Under the pieces are notes generated by a model, which had not been told where the DNA came from, did not search any database, and saw nothing but the letters and a program-made list of their open reading frames with translations. Below are positions 35,250-47,420 of a stretch of 64,000 nt of DNA, piece after piece (position 1 is the first letter of the stretch; every line of letters starts with the position of its first letter). Source of the stretch: Cryptomeria japonica (lineage: Eukaryota > Streptophyta > Pinopsida > Cupressales > Cupressaceae); NCBI RefSeq assembly GCF_030272615.1, contig NC_081415.1, positions 597,437,335 to 597,501,334 on the forward strand, given 5' to 3'. The position numbers were made by a program, and so were the translations under genes.

Positions 35250-37090
35250 CTTTAGCTATTTATCTCACTCTCTTTATCTTCCCCAAACTCTAGACCTATC
35301 TCTCTCCCTCTCATGTCTCTTTCACTTCTTTATCCTTGACTCTCTCCCTCTCTCTTATCTCTCACTCCCTTATCGTTTCTCTCCCCTTCCACTCCTTTAT
35401 CTTGGTCACTACCTATCCCTTTTATCCTCTCTCTCTCCCCATATCTAGGGTTGTCCCTCCCTCACTATTCACCTCGCTGTCTCTCCCTCCCTATATTATT
35501 ACCCACCTTTCTGTCCCCCTCTAGGTTTCTCACTTATCTAATTGTCCACCCTCTAGTTGTCTCCCTCCCTCTCCACCTTTCTCTCCCTTCTCCTTACCTC
35601 TATCTATTTATGAACTCTCTCCCTCTCTCTCTCTCTCTCTCTCCAAACCTTTCTATCTCCTCATTCTCTAGGTCTCACAGTCCCTCCATGTCTACCTCTC
35701 TATCCATCTCCTCTTACTCATCTCTTTGTTCTTATATCTCTTCTATTCTCCCTCCCTCCCCTCACTAGGTCTCTACCTTCCTTTCTTCCTCTCTCCATCT
35801 CTATCTCCATCTCCCACTCTCTCATCTTCTCTCTTCCTCTCTTATTCTCTATCTTCATTGTTTAGGTCATTACCTCTCCATCCCACCCTATCTCTCCTCT
35901 CTATGTTTCTCCCTCCCTTCCTCTCCACCTATCTACCTATGCATATAGGTCTTGTTACACACCTCTCTTTATCCAACTCTATCTATCTCACTCCTCTCTA
36001 TCGATCTAGGTCTCTCACCTATCTATATACCCCCTCTACAGTTCTCTATGTCCATCTCTACCTCTCTCTCCCTCCTTAACCCTATCTCTTTATGAACTCC
36101 CTCCTCCTTAACCCTAACCCTTTATGAACTCTCTCCTTTTCTCTTCCTCCCCTAACCTCTTTATCTGCTCCTTCCATAGGTCTCTCACTCCCTCCATGTC
36201 TACCTCTCCATTCATCCCCTCTTACTCCTCTCTTTGTTCTTCTATCTCTTCTCTTCTCCCTCCCTCCATTCTCTATGTCTCTCCCTTCATTTCTTCCCCT
36301 CTCCCTCTCTACCTCCCCATCCATACATACCCCCATATATATCACACTCCCCCACTTTTTTATTCTCTCTTCCTCTTTTATTCTCTCTCTCTCACCTCTC
36401 TAGGTTTACCACTTCCTTCTTCTCCACCTATCTACCTCTGCATCATATCTCATTAATCACCTCTCTCTCCCCCCCTATATCTATCTCATTCCTCTCTCTT
36501 GTAATCTAGGTCTCTCATCTCTCTTTCCCAATATAGTTCTCTCACCTATCTATTTGTCCCCTCTCTAGTTATCTCTCTCTCTCTTCCCCTATATCTCTCT
36601 CCCCCTTTACCCCTATTTATTTTTGAACTCTCTCCTCCTCTTCTCACTTTCCCCCCACCTCTGCATGATCTCCTTCCCTAGGTCTTGTAGTCCTTCCATG
36701 TCTACCTCTCCCTCAATCCCCTCATACTCTTCTCTCTCTTTATTCTTTCATCTCTCCTCTTATCCCTCCCTCCCGTTTATAGGCATCCTAATTATTTTCT
36801 TCCCCTCTCCCTCTCTATCTCCCTCTCCCTCCTTATCCCCATCTCTCTCTCCCTTCCCTACTAATTCTTATTCTCTCTTTACCATCTACATCATTATCTT
36901 TCCATCACACCCTCTCTAACCCTCTCTATAATTCTCCCTCATTCCCTCTCCACCTCTCTACATATACATCCATATCTCATTACAAACCTCTCTCTATCCC
37001 CCTCCATCTATCTCACCCCTCTCTCTCTCTCACCCTATCTAGGTCTCTCACACCTCTCTCCCCCTCTAGGTATCTTATATCTCTATATAA
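35250..37090 (+). repeat. 1.8-kb polypyrimidine tract (left arm)
   Basis: Almost only C and T on the plus strand, with CTCTCTCCCTC, CTAGGTCTCTCAC and ATCTACCTCTCC words recurring irregularly. Long open frames here simply reflect the lack of purines and encode Ser/Leu/Pro low-complexity peptides. No gene. Confidence 0.9.
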
Positions 37091-37119
37091 CCCATCTGGG
37101 TATGTGCAGGAGTATGGTG

Positions 37120-40100
37120 GGCCATATAACCCCTTAGGAAACCATTACTATCTATCTTAGGAACCATATGACCTCTTAGGACACCATATGGTGTCGTTAC
37201 AAGTCATATGGTGTCCTAAGGGGTCATATGGTGTCACTACGGGTCATATGGTGTCCTAAGGGGTCATATGGTGTCCTAAGGGGTCGTTTGGTGTTTTATG
37301 ACTCCTAAGGACATCGTATGACCTATTAGGACATCATATGACCTCTTAGGATACCATATGACCCCTAATGACACCATATGACCCCTAACAACACCATATA
37401 GTGTCCTAAGGTGTCATATGGTATTCTATGACCTCTTATGACACTATATACCCCACAACAATACCATATGGTGTCATTAGGGGTCATATGGTGCCTAAGG
37501 AGTCACATGGTGTTTTTAGGGGTCATATGATGTCCTAAGGGGTCATATGGTGCCCAAATGGGTCATAGAATACCATATGACCCCTTAAGACACCATATGA
37601 TCCATAACAACACCATATAACCCCTTAGGACACCATATGACCCCTAACAACACCATATTGTATCTTGAGGGGTCATATGGTGTTACAAGTGGTCATGTCA
37701 TGTACTATGATGTTAAAAGGGGTCATATGGTGTCCTAGGGAGTCATAGAACACCATATGACCCCTCAAGACACCATATGACCTCTTAAGGGGTCATATGG
37801 TGTCGTTAGGGGTCATATGGTGTCGTTAGGGGTCATATGGTGTCGTTAGGGGTCATATGGTGTCCTAAGGGGTCATATGGTGTCATAAGGGATCATATGG
37901 TGTTTTATGACCCCTTAGGACACCATATAGTGTTCTTAGAGGTCATATAGTGTCCTAAGGGGTTAGATAATGTCCTAAGGGGTCATAGAGCATCATATAA
38001 CCCCTTAGGACACCTTATGATCCCTTAGGACACCATATGATCCTTAGCAACATCATATGGTGTTGATACGGGTCATATGGTGTCCTAATGGGTCATAGAA
38101 TACCATATGACCCCTTAGGACACCATATGCCCCTAACGACACCATATGACATGCGCTAAGGGGTCATATGGTGTCTTAAGGGGTCATAGAACACCATATG
38201 ACCCCTAAGGGCACCATATGACCCCTAAAGAAACCATATGACCCTTTAAGACACCATATGGTGTCATTAGGGGTCATATGGTGTGCTAAGAGGTCATTGA
38301 GCACCATATGACCCCTTAGTACACAATATGACCCCTAATGGCACCATGTGACCCATAACAACACCATATGACCCCTTAGGAAACCATATGGTGGTCTTAG
38401 GGAACATATGGTGTCCTAAGGGGTCATAGAACACCATATGACCCCTTATGACACCATATGACCCCTTAAGATACCATATGACCCCTAACGACACCATATG
38501 GTGTCGTTAGGGGTCATATGTTGTCCTAAGGGGTCATATGGCATCCTAATGGGTCATAGAATACCACATGACCGCTTAGGACACCATATGACCCCTAATG
38601 ACGCCATATGACCCCTAATGATGCCATATGACCCCTTAGGACACCATATGACCCTTAACGACACCATATGGTGTCCTAAAGGGTCATATGGTGTTCTATC
38701 ATGCCCTATGACACTATATAACCCATTTTAACATCCTAGTAGATGACATGACCACTTGTGATACCATATGACCCCTCAAGACACAATATGGTGTTGTTAG
38801 GGGTCATATGGTGTCCTAAGGGGTCATATGGTGTTGTTAGGAATCATATGGTGTCCTAAGGGGTCATATGATATTCTATTACCCATTAGGATACCATATG
38901 ATCCCTTATGACACCATATGACCTCAAACGATACCATATGGTATCATTAGGGGCCATATGACCCCTTAGGATACAATATGGTGTCGTTATGGGTCATATG
39001 GTATCCTAAGGGGTCATATGGTGTAGGACACCATGTGAGCCCTCATATGGTATTGTTATGGGTCGTATGGTGTCCTTAAGAGTCATATGGTGTCCTATTA
39101 CCCCATAAGACACCATATGGTGTCATTGTGGGTCTTATGGTGTGCTAAGGGGTCATATGGTGTTATTTGACCCATTAGGACACCATATGACCCCTTAGGA
39201 CACTATATGGTGTCATTATAGGTTGTATAGTGTGCTAAGGGGTCATATGGTGTCATATAACCCCCTAAGGGGTTGTTAGGGGTCATATTGTGTCCTAAGG
39301 AGTCATATTGTGTCCTATGACCCCTTAGGACACCACATGACCCCTTATGACACAATATGGTGTTGTTATGCATCGTATTGTGTCCTAAGGGGTCATATGG
39401 TGCCCTATGACCCCATAGGACACCATATGACCCCTTAGGTGTCATTAGGGATCATATTGTGTAATAATGAGTCATATGGTATCCTATGACCCCTTAGGAC
39501 ACCATATGGTGTCGTTATGAGTTGTATGGTGTCCTAAGGGGTCATATGGTGTCCTATGATCCCTTAGGACACCATGTGACCCCTTAGGACACCATATAGT
39601 GTTGTTTTGGGTTATATGATGTCCTAAGGGGTCATATAGTGTTCTATGACCCCTTAGGACACCATATAACCCCTTATGTGTCGTTAGGGTTCATATTGTG
39701 TCCTAAGGGGTTATATGGTGTCCTATGACCCCTTAGGACACTATATGACCCCTTAGGTGTCGTTAGGGGTCATATTGTGTTCTAAAGGGTCATATGGTGT
39801 GTTATGACCCCTTAGGACACCATATGACCCCTTAACACACCATATAGTGTCAATATGGGTCATATGGTGTCCTTAGGGGTCATCTGGTGTCTTGTGACCC
39901 CTTAGGACACCATATGGTGTTGTTATGGGTTGTATGGTGTCCTAAGGGGTCATGTGGTGTCCTATGACACCTTAGGACATCGTGTGTTATCATTATGGGT
40001 TGTATGGTGTCCTAAGAGGTCATATGGTGTCCTATGACCCCTTAGGACACCATATGACCCCTTAGATGTTGTTAAGGGTCATATTATGTCCTAAGGGGTC

Positions 40101-40555
40101 ATATGGTGTTATATGACCCCTTAGGACACCATATGACCCCTTAGATGTTGTTAAGGGTCATATTATGTCCTAAGGGGTCATATGGTGTCATATGACCCCT
40201 TAGGACACCATATGACCCATTAGGTGTCATTAAGGGTCATATTATATCCTAAGGGGTCATATGGTGTCCTATGACCATTTATGACACCATATGACCCCTG
40301 AGGAGACCATATGACCCATTAGGTGTCATTAGGGGTCATATGGTGTCCTATGACCATTTAGGACACCATATGACCCCTGAGGACATCATATGGTGTCGTT
40401 ATGGGTTGTATTGTGTCCTAAGGTGTCATATGGTGTGCCCTTAGGGCACCATATGACTCCTTAGGTGTTGTCAGGGGTCATATTATGTCCCAAGGGGTCA
40501 TATGGTGTCTTGTGACCCCTTAGGACACCACTTGGTTTTTTTGTGGGTCATATGT
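37120..40555. repeat. 20-bp satellite with orientation switches
   Basis: About 170 units of GTGTCCTAAGGGGTCATATG, with variants such as GTGTCGTTAGGGGTCATATG. Because CATATG is its own reverse complement, runs of units in one orientation change to the reverse complement (CATATGACCCCTTAGGACAC) at or near these palindromes, many times along the array. Adjacent inverted runs could fold into hairpins. No coding function supported. Confidence 0.95.
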
Positions 40556-40559
40556 TGAG

Positions 40560-41510
40560 AAGAGGGAGAGAGATAGAGAGGGAGAGAGATAACTATAGAG
40601 GGGACATATAGATAGGCAAGAGACCTAGATTTCGAGAGAGGAGTAAGAAACAAAGAGGGGGATAAAGAGAGGTGGGTAATGAGACCTATATGCAAAGGTA
40701 GATAGGTGGAGAGGAAGGGAGGGAGAAACCTAGAGAGGGGAGAGAGGGTGGGTTGGAGAGTTAATGAACTAGACAATGAAGAGAGAGAATAAGAGAGGAA
40801 GAGAGATAATGAGAGAGTGGGGGAAGGATATATAAACGGAGAGGGGAAGAAAGGAAGGGAGAGATCTAGGGAGGGACGGGAGAGAGAAGAGAAGAGATAG
40901 AAGAACAAAGAGATGAGTAAGAGGGGATGGATGGAGAGGTAGAAATGGAGGGAGCGAGAGACCTAGAGGATGAGGAGATGGATCTTGGTTTGGAGAGAGA
41001 GAAGAGAGGGAGAGTGTTCATAAATAGATAGGGGCAAGGGAAAGGGAGAGAAAGGTGGAGAGGGACGGAGATAACTAGAGGGTGGACAATTAGATAAGTG
41101 AGAAACCTAGAGGGGGAGAGAAAGGTGGAGAGGGACGGAGATAACTAGAGGGTGGACAATTAGATAAGTGAGAAACCTAGAGGGGGAGAGATAAGTGGGT
41201 AATAATATAGGGAGGGAGAGGTAGTGAGGTGAGTAGGGAGGGAAGGAGAGCCCTAGATATGGGGAGAGAGAGGATAGAAGGGATCGGTAGTGAACAAGAG
41301 AAACGAGTGGGAGGGGAGAGAAATAATAAGAGAGTGAGAGAGAAGAGTGAGGAAGGGAGTCAAGGATATAAATTAGGGTACAAGGAAGGGATGAAAGGTA
41401 GAGAGGGTGGGATATACCTAGAGAGGGGAGAGAGAAGTGAGAGAGACAAGAGACAGAGAGAGATAGGTGTAGGTTTTAGGGAAGATAAAGATAGTGAGAT
41501 ACAGATCTAA
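40560..41510 (+). repeat. 0.95-kb polypurine tract (right arm)
   Basis: Reverse-complement counterpart of the 35250-37090 tract: GAGAGGGAGAGA, GTGAGAGACCTAGA. It contains a perfect 70-bp tandem duplication at about 41047-41186. No gene. Confidence 0.9.
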
Positions 41511-41778
41511 AGAATGCTAATAGGAGAATGTTTATTCCTAAAATTTGACTAAGTATGAAAGTCAATATGATCCTCTAAAAACAAGAATCTACATTATAAC
41601 TCCTCTAGAGTTGAAACCAATCTCAAAAATCCTACCAATATATACATTAAATATAACTTAAAGTGACTTAGACTTAAATATTATATTTCATGTATATATT
41701 CTCCTCTCATGATGGGTATAACTTGTGCCCAAGTTGAAAAATTCGCATCACAAAACCTTAAAATTGGACAATGCAGGA

Positions 41779-41922
41779 CATTTGGCATGCACCAAATTTG
41801 GCACTCGCCAAATGAAAAAAGTTGACTTTTCTCATTTGGCGCACACCAAATGGGAAAAGTCATTTTTTTTCATTTGGCGAGCGCCAAATAGGGTGAGCTC
41901 CATATTTGGCGCTTGCCAAATG
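41779..41922. repeat. ATTTGGC palindrome array (right arm)
   Basis: Inverted counterpart of 34819-35015 with about three and a half units. Strict E2F-type words at 41835-41842, 41881-41888 and 41905-41912. Confidence 0.8.
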
Positions 41923-42791
41923 ATCTGTATTGGGAATTACCAACCCTTTGGGTTGGATTGTACTTGGGCTTCCAACCCAAAGGGTTGCACGACCATTTTA
42001 GGCCTGAGACATGTTTTTAACAGAGGATTAGAAAATTTTCACATATTTTTGGTCGTGCTCTCCATCAGGTTTGCACGTATTTCAATAAAACTAGAAAAAA
42101 TACCATAGATACCTCGATCTATCTCTTAGCTATCCAAGCATGTAATTTTTTTCACATTTTGATTTCATTAAGGCTTTCATCCATAATTTCTTTTATTAGT
42201 GTGTTCATTTTTGGTCAAAAACCAACATGCACTATTTTGGTTATAGTTTTTTACACATTCATCAGATTTTGAAGAAACTTACATTTTTAGAAATTAGACT
42301 CCATTCTACACAATTTAAAAAAAAAGTTTTGATTTTAGGGGGGAGCATGCTCAAATTTCTATTTTTCAGGATGTGTCCACTTCAAAAATTAGTAAAAAAT
42401 CATATACTCATTAAAAAATTAGCTGAAAAATATGGCATAAACTAGAAGGTGTTAGCTAATTTTTCACTGAAGTGATTTTAAAAATTCAAAAAAAAAGTTA
42501 ACATTTTAGGGGGGCCACAACAGACGCTATGTTATGTTTTTTGCATAAAAACAGGACCACTTTTTGTGGCTCCCCTTTTTGAAGCCCTTAATCTCCACCA
42601 TTTTCAAAAAAAAATAGTAGTTTAGAAAGTAGACTCGAAGCACTCTAACTCTTGTTCTTGTTGCATCTTCAAATTTGGACTCTAACTATCTTCAATTTGT
42701 CGTTGAAGTTCAAACTTTGTTGATTTCAGAAAAAAAAGTGGCATCTTAAGACCCCCTTTTGGTACCAGAACTTGGTGCACATACCCATAGG

Positions 42792-44055
42792 GTATACGAT
42801 CTTCATTTGCAAAGAGGAATGACACAATATATTGCAAGATCTTTTAGAAATGAAGAAATATGAGGGTCTACAAAGATCTCCCAAAGGTGAGTCCAAAGTA
42901 TGGAGGGACATTCAATGTCAATCAAATCACATAGTGTCAAGATCAATAATAGAACCAATCACTCCTAAAACATGGTCATTAATGATCCTCCAAGCATCCT
43001 TACCCCATTTGAATATGATTGAAGGATGAGTCCAAATAAATAGGGCAAAAAATCAAGCCATTGAAGATGTGCCAAGATGCCCTTTTCCAAGACTTGTAAT
43101 TGCGGGCTTTGCTAGACTGATAATAGAAGGATGAACAAAAAAACTCATGATACCTCCTCAAAAGAGATTATCAAACCCCAATAATCTCAAAACATGTAAA
43201 ACACATAAAATAGAACCCTCTCAAATAAATGGATCCATCCCAAGTGCAAAAACATCCATTTTATTGACCAAATAGTGAAAACACAGAAATCTGAATAAAA
43301 TGTACCTAGAGCACAATCTAAAACATTGAATGTAGATCTAGATAGAGGAATCTTCGAGATTTTTTATGATATATGGTTTTTGAAAAAAAAAGTCCACATG
43401 TGCAAGACATGACCCTAGAAGCACAAAATTGAAGGTTAACTTTGAAGTCTTGGTACAAAAAAATGGCACAAAATCTGATCAAATCACCTACAAAATCAAA
43501 TCAACACCAGAACTAGCTTTCTGACAATATCTCATTTTCCCAATTTTAACTACACATAATGAAGTTATGGGTAAAAAACCAAACACTTCTTTTTATGGTT
43601 TGGAAGGCTTGAAGGGTTTCCAAAATTGGAATTTTTTTGAAAATAGCAAAATTTTAAAAATAGTAAGTTTCTGCAAAAATAGAAAGTTTATAAAAATTGA
43701 AAATGGAAACTTGTTGAAAATGGAAACTTTCTAAAAATGGAAACTTCCCAAAATATTTCCTTGATTTTCACTTAGTCATGGATTTTGATGAATTGATAGA
43801 ATTGATACATGACATTAGAGTTTATTGGCCTTCTAAGCATGATGGCGACCTCTGTTGTACTTTTGGGTGTCTATATTTTATAGTTACCCCTAGATTTTGC
43901 CTCGATTTGTGTGCCCTTAGCCAATTTGACCCAAAATTCTAATTGGTCCGATTTTAAAGAAATGACAATCAACCTTACGATGTTTTCAACATTGTGGATG
44001 TAATGGAAACCTCCATTTGAGCCCAAAGTGAATAGGAACTTGACAAAAAAGCTCT
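42792..44055. other. Unassigned AT-rich region
   Basis: No gene or complete repeat recognised. It lies between the foldback-like element and R2, so it may be internal sequence of the decayed copia. A short GGAAACTT/GAAAATGGAAA-type repeat occurs at 43660-43750. Confidence 0.35.
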
Positions 44056-44463
44056 AGTATCATGTAGAAGTTTATGATCAAGCACATGAGCCAAGAATCA
44101 ATTGCAATAAAAACACCTATCACACATAAGAGAACAAGCAAAGATATTAATACACTCTATAGCAACTAGAGAATTTTGTATTATGCACAAAAAATGATTG
44201 AAGATACAATATGGAGGTATAATATTAGAGGTACAATTACATTGAATGAATAAATCCTTATAAATGATGAAGGAAACCCTAGGTGCAAACACTAATGCTA
44301 AAATTAGGAGAACTAAAGAATGCAAAGTGGGAGCTTAAGTGAACAATTAAAGTTAGAAAAGAAAACTCTAAATAATAAACAACACCTAAGTTTAGCTTAA
44401 GTGAAAAAGCAATTAAAGGAATTAATTGATAAATAATTAGATATTTGTCCTAAAATTACTCCA
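44056..44463 (-). repeat. Old direct repeat R2, probable 5' LTR of a decayed copia element
   Basis: Homologous to 33306-33705. Just left of it, GCTCTAGTATCA resembles a decayed reverse complement of the tRNA-iMet primer site (GCTCTGATACCA), where a minus-strand copia would have it. Ends near TTACTCCAACA. Confidence 0.5.
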
Positions 44464-45267
44464 ACATATCATAGCTAAATAAATTTACTTGCAAAATTGA
44501 TTAAATAATATACCTAGGATAATGAGATAGGAACATATCCATTTGATATATACTCATTAAAATAAATTTAAGAATTTCAATAATACAATAAACAAACTCT
44601 TATTTGACTCTAGATAATGGAATATATAGTCCAAGATGACCAGGAATGATTCTTTTATATCCAAAAATTAGGTATTATAAGACAAACACATTGTATTTTA
44701 GAAAATGATTATTTGTAAATATCTACTTCACTTTTGAGATTGACGATTTAAAAGCTAGATAAAAAATTAAACTTTAATTTATTGATCTAAATTGTTTTAA
44801 TTATAAAATCATGTTTTGAATCACCTTGATGTCTTCAACATAAATATATAGGTGGGTCATGTCTAGGGACACAATTGAAGGTTTTGGTAGGAAATGATTT
44901 AGTTTCCTTTAGTCAAACCCCTAGGATACTGATTTAATAAAAAATCAAAATGATAAAAAGAAATTAAAAAACCATACACATATGTCTAAATATTGATGCA
45001 AGTAGATGATGTAATATCAATGCTTTAATATTGTTATGGATGCATCTTGAATTCTCTTTCTTGACGTTTATATGTCTAGATGATTTAAAATGAATTAGGG
45101 TTATGTGTTGAATAAAACCCCAAAAGGTGTAAATGATATATTTCATGCTTCAAGCTAACACACATTAATCATTTATGAAAAGGTTGATTTATCATCAAGT
45201 TTAAAATTTGAAACAACTAAAATCATTTTTTGTAAATTATAAAAAAAGATTAATTTAATATCACAAC
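44464..45267. other. Unassigned AT-rich region
   Basis: No genes or structured repeats seen; AT-rich with many stops in all frames. Confidence 0.4.
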
Positions 45268-47420
45268 TATGGGTAAGTGCGCACCAAGATGTGGTACCAA
45301 AAGGTGCCACTTATTATCTTTTAATAAAAATGTGCCATTTGCATGAAATGGCCATCCAAACCTTCAGGTTGGATGCCCAAGGCAAATCCAACCCAAAGGT
45401 TTGGTATTATTCATTGTAAACCATTTGGAAAGTGCCAAATATGGCACTGACCAAATTCAAAAAGTTTTCTTTTCACCTTTGGCGAGTACCAAATTTGACA
45501 CTCGCCAAATGTGAATTTAAGTGCACTTTTTGCATTTGGTGAGTGCCAAATTTGATGCTTTCCAAATGTTCTCCATTGATAAATTGTATATTTCATGAAT
45601 GGGAAAATGTTCTAGTTTGGACACAAGTTATATGCAATCCTCAAAGAAGAATATATACATGAAATACAACATTTAGGTATAACAAATTAATTTAAAGATA
45701 TATTGAAATGTGACCTATGCTTTAATTTATATTTCATGCATATATTGGCAGGATGTTTCAGAGTAGTTTCAAATCTCTAGGAGTTGTAATGTAGATTCTA
45801 GGTTTTTGAAGATCATATAATTTTTAGACACATTAAAATTTCAGTAATCAACATGCTCCTATCATCTTTTTCTCACTCTCTCTATCTCACTCTCTTTATC
45901 TCCCCAAACTCTAGACCTATAGATCTCTCTATATCACTCTTTCTATGTACCCTTTCTACCTCTCTCATATCTCTCTTATTCTCTGTCCATCTCTTATTGT
46001 TTCTCTCCCCTCTCTCTCAATTCTCTTAATCACTACCTCTCCATCCCACCCTATATTTCCCCATCCCTAGGCCTCTCCCCTCCATATTTACCTCTCTACC
46101 TCTCCCTCCCTATATCATTATCAACCTCTCCCCCCATATATTTCTCACTCTATCTCTCCCCTAAGTCTCTTGTCCGCTTTCCCTAGTCTCTATAACTTAT
46201 ATCTCTCCCCTTTTTAGTTCTTTACCTCCCTCTATACCTCTTTCCTTTCCTCCTTACCCCTCTTTCTCTCTTTAGAAACTTCTCTCTCTCCCTCACCTAT
46301 ATATCTCTCCACTCTCTAGGTCTCCTAATCAATCCCTATCTACCTCTCCCTCCCTCCCTCCTTATCCCTCACTTTCTCTTTGTTCTTATCTCTCTCATTT
46401 TATCTCTCCCTCTCCTGTCTCAGTCATCATCTCTCGCTCTCTTGTATAGGGTTTAGGTAATAGAGAGTATGATATAGGGTTTAGGTACAGGGTTGAGGGT
46501 TTTGGTATAGGATCTAGTGTAGAAGATTTATGGTACGTGGTTTAAGGTACATATGGTTGAGGGTGTTTCCCTCCCTATCTATCATATATATCTCCCCCTT
46601 CCTTGTACTACCATCATATATATCTCCCTCTCCTACTATCTTATACTCTCTCCTTCTTCATTCCCTCTCTCCATTGTCTAGGTCACCACCTCTCCCTCCT
46701 ACCATCTCCCCCCTTTCTAGGCTTCTCCCTCCTACCCTCTCCACCTCTATTTCTCTCCATCCATGTCTCACTAGGAACCTCTCTCTATTCTCCTCTATCT
46801 ATCTCTACCCTTTCTCTCCCATCTAGGTATCTAACCTCTCTCTTGGTTCCCCCTAGGTAACTCACCTCTATATCTATCCCCTCTCTAGTTCTCTCCCTCC
46901 CTCTCCACCTCTCTCTCTCCATCACCCCTTACCCCTCTCTCTTTATGAACCATCTCCTTCACTTTTCTCTCTCCTCTCCTCTTTATCTCCAATAAACTCT
47001 AGGCCTATTACTCTCTCTCTCTTATCTTTATTTGTTCTCTCTCTCCCCACTCTTGGTCTCTTTTATACTCTTTCCCTATCTCTCTCTTGCCTTCCCTCCT
47101 TATCTCCATATCTATCCATACCTACCTCCATCTCTCTTCTCCTCTCATTGTTTCTCTCCACTCTCTCTCCATTATTGTGATCACTATCTCTCCCTCCCAA
47201 CCTCCCTCTCTCCATCCTTATATCTCTCTTATTTTATTCTCTCTATCTCTCTCTCTCTCACCTGTCAACCTCTTCCCTCTCTAGGTCTCTTAGTCACTCC
47301 TTGGGCACCTCTCCCTCTCTCCTTATATCTATCTTTCTCTTTATTCTCCCCTTTCTTCTCTTCTCTCTCCTTCCCCTCCCTAGTTCATCACCTCTCCCTC
47401 CCTTGTATAGGATCTAGATA
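45268..47420 (+). mobile_element. Second, one-armed copy of the foldback-like element
   Basis: Begins GGGTAAGTGCGCACCAAG and follows the left-arm order of 34670-37090: GGTTGGATGCCCAAGGCAAATCC, three ATTTGG...CCAAAT palindromes (45422, 45475, 45533), ATATACATGAAATA, ATGTAGATTCTAG, then a polypyrimidine tract (about 45880-47400). No satellite and no right arm found. It shows that the arm is a repeated family, not a one-off. TTTAGGG-like words at 46446-46560 interrupt the tract. Confidence 0.65.

Larger units (their letters stand above)
34670..42785. mobile_element. Large foldback-like element with inverted arms around a satellite core
   Basis: The left end GGTAAGTGCACCAAGTTGTG and the right end (reverse complement GGTATGTGCACCAAGTTCTG) are inverted repeats. 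The arms stay homologous inwards: the CAACCC/GGGTTGG block, the ATTTGGC palindrome array, AGAATATA-ACATGAAATATA, ATTCT-GTTTTTAGAGGATCATAT, then a polypyrimidine (left) or polypurine (right) tract. A locally almost identical stretch pairs 35522-35588 with 41047-41186. Between the arms is a 3.4-kb 20-bp satellite. CATAGG flanks both ends (34664-34669 and 42786-42791) as a candidate 6-bp target duplication. The right arm has an extra ~700 bp near its tip (about 42000-42740). No transposase frame is visible, so it is non-autonomous if mobile. Superfamily not recognised. Confidence 0.65.

Noticed and set aside
35233-36919. Several overlapping open frames of 60-117 codons on the plus strand
   Set aside because: They arise because the strand has almost no purines and so few stops. 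Products are Ser/Leu/Pro low-complexity in several frames at once.
38294-39445. Open frames encoding GSYGV-GHM-type repeated peptides in the satellite
   Set aside because: They are translation of a 20-bp repeat (20 is not a multiple of 3, so the peptide cycles through frames). No start context or conservation.
34670-42785. Assigning the foldback-like element to the Mutator (MULE) superfamily
   Set aside because: No 9-11 bp duplication and no transposase; the candidate duplication is 6 bp. I left it unclassified.
42754-42795. Treating CATAGG at the right edge as certain target duplication
   Set aside because: The site is part of an ATACCCATAGGGTAT palindrome, so the match could be fortuitous; kept only as a candidate.
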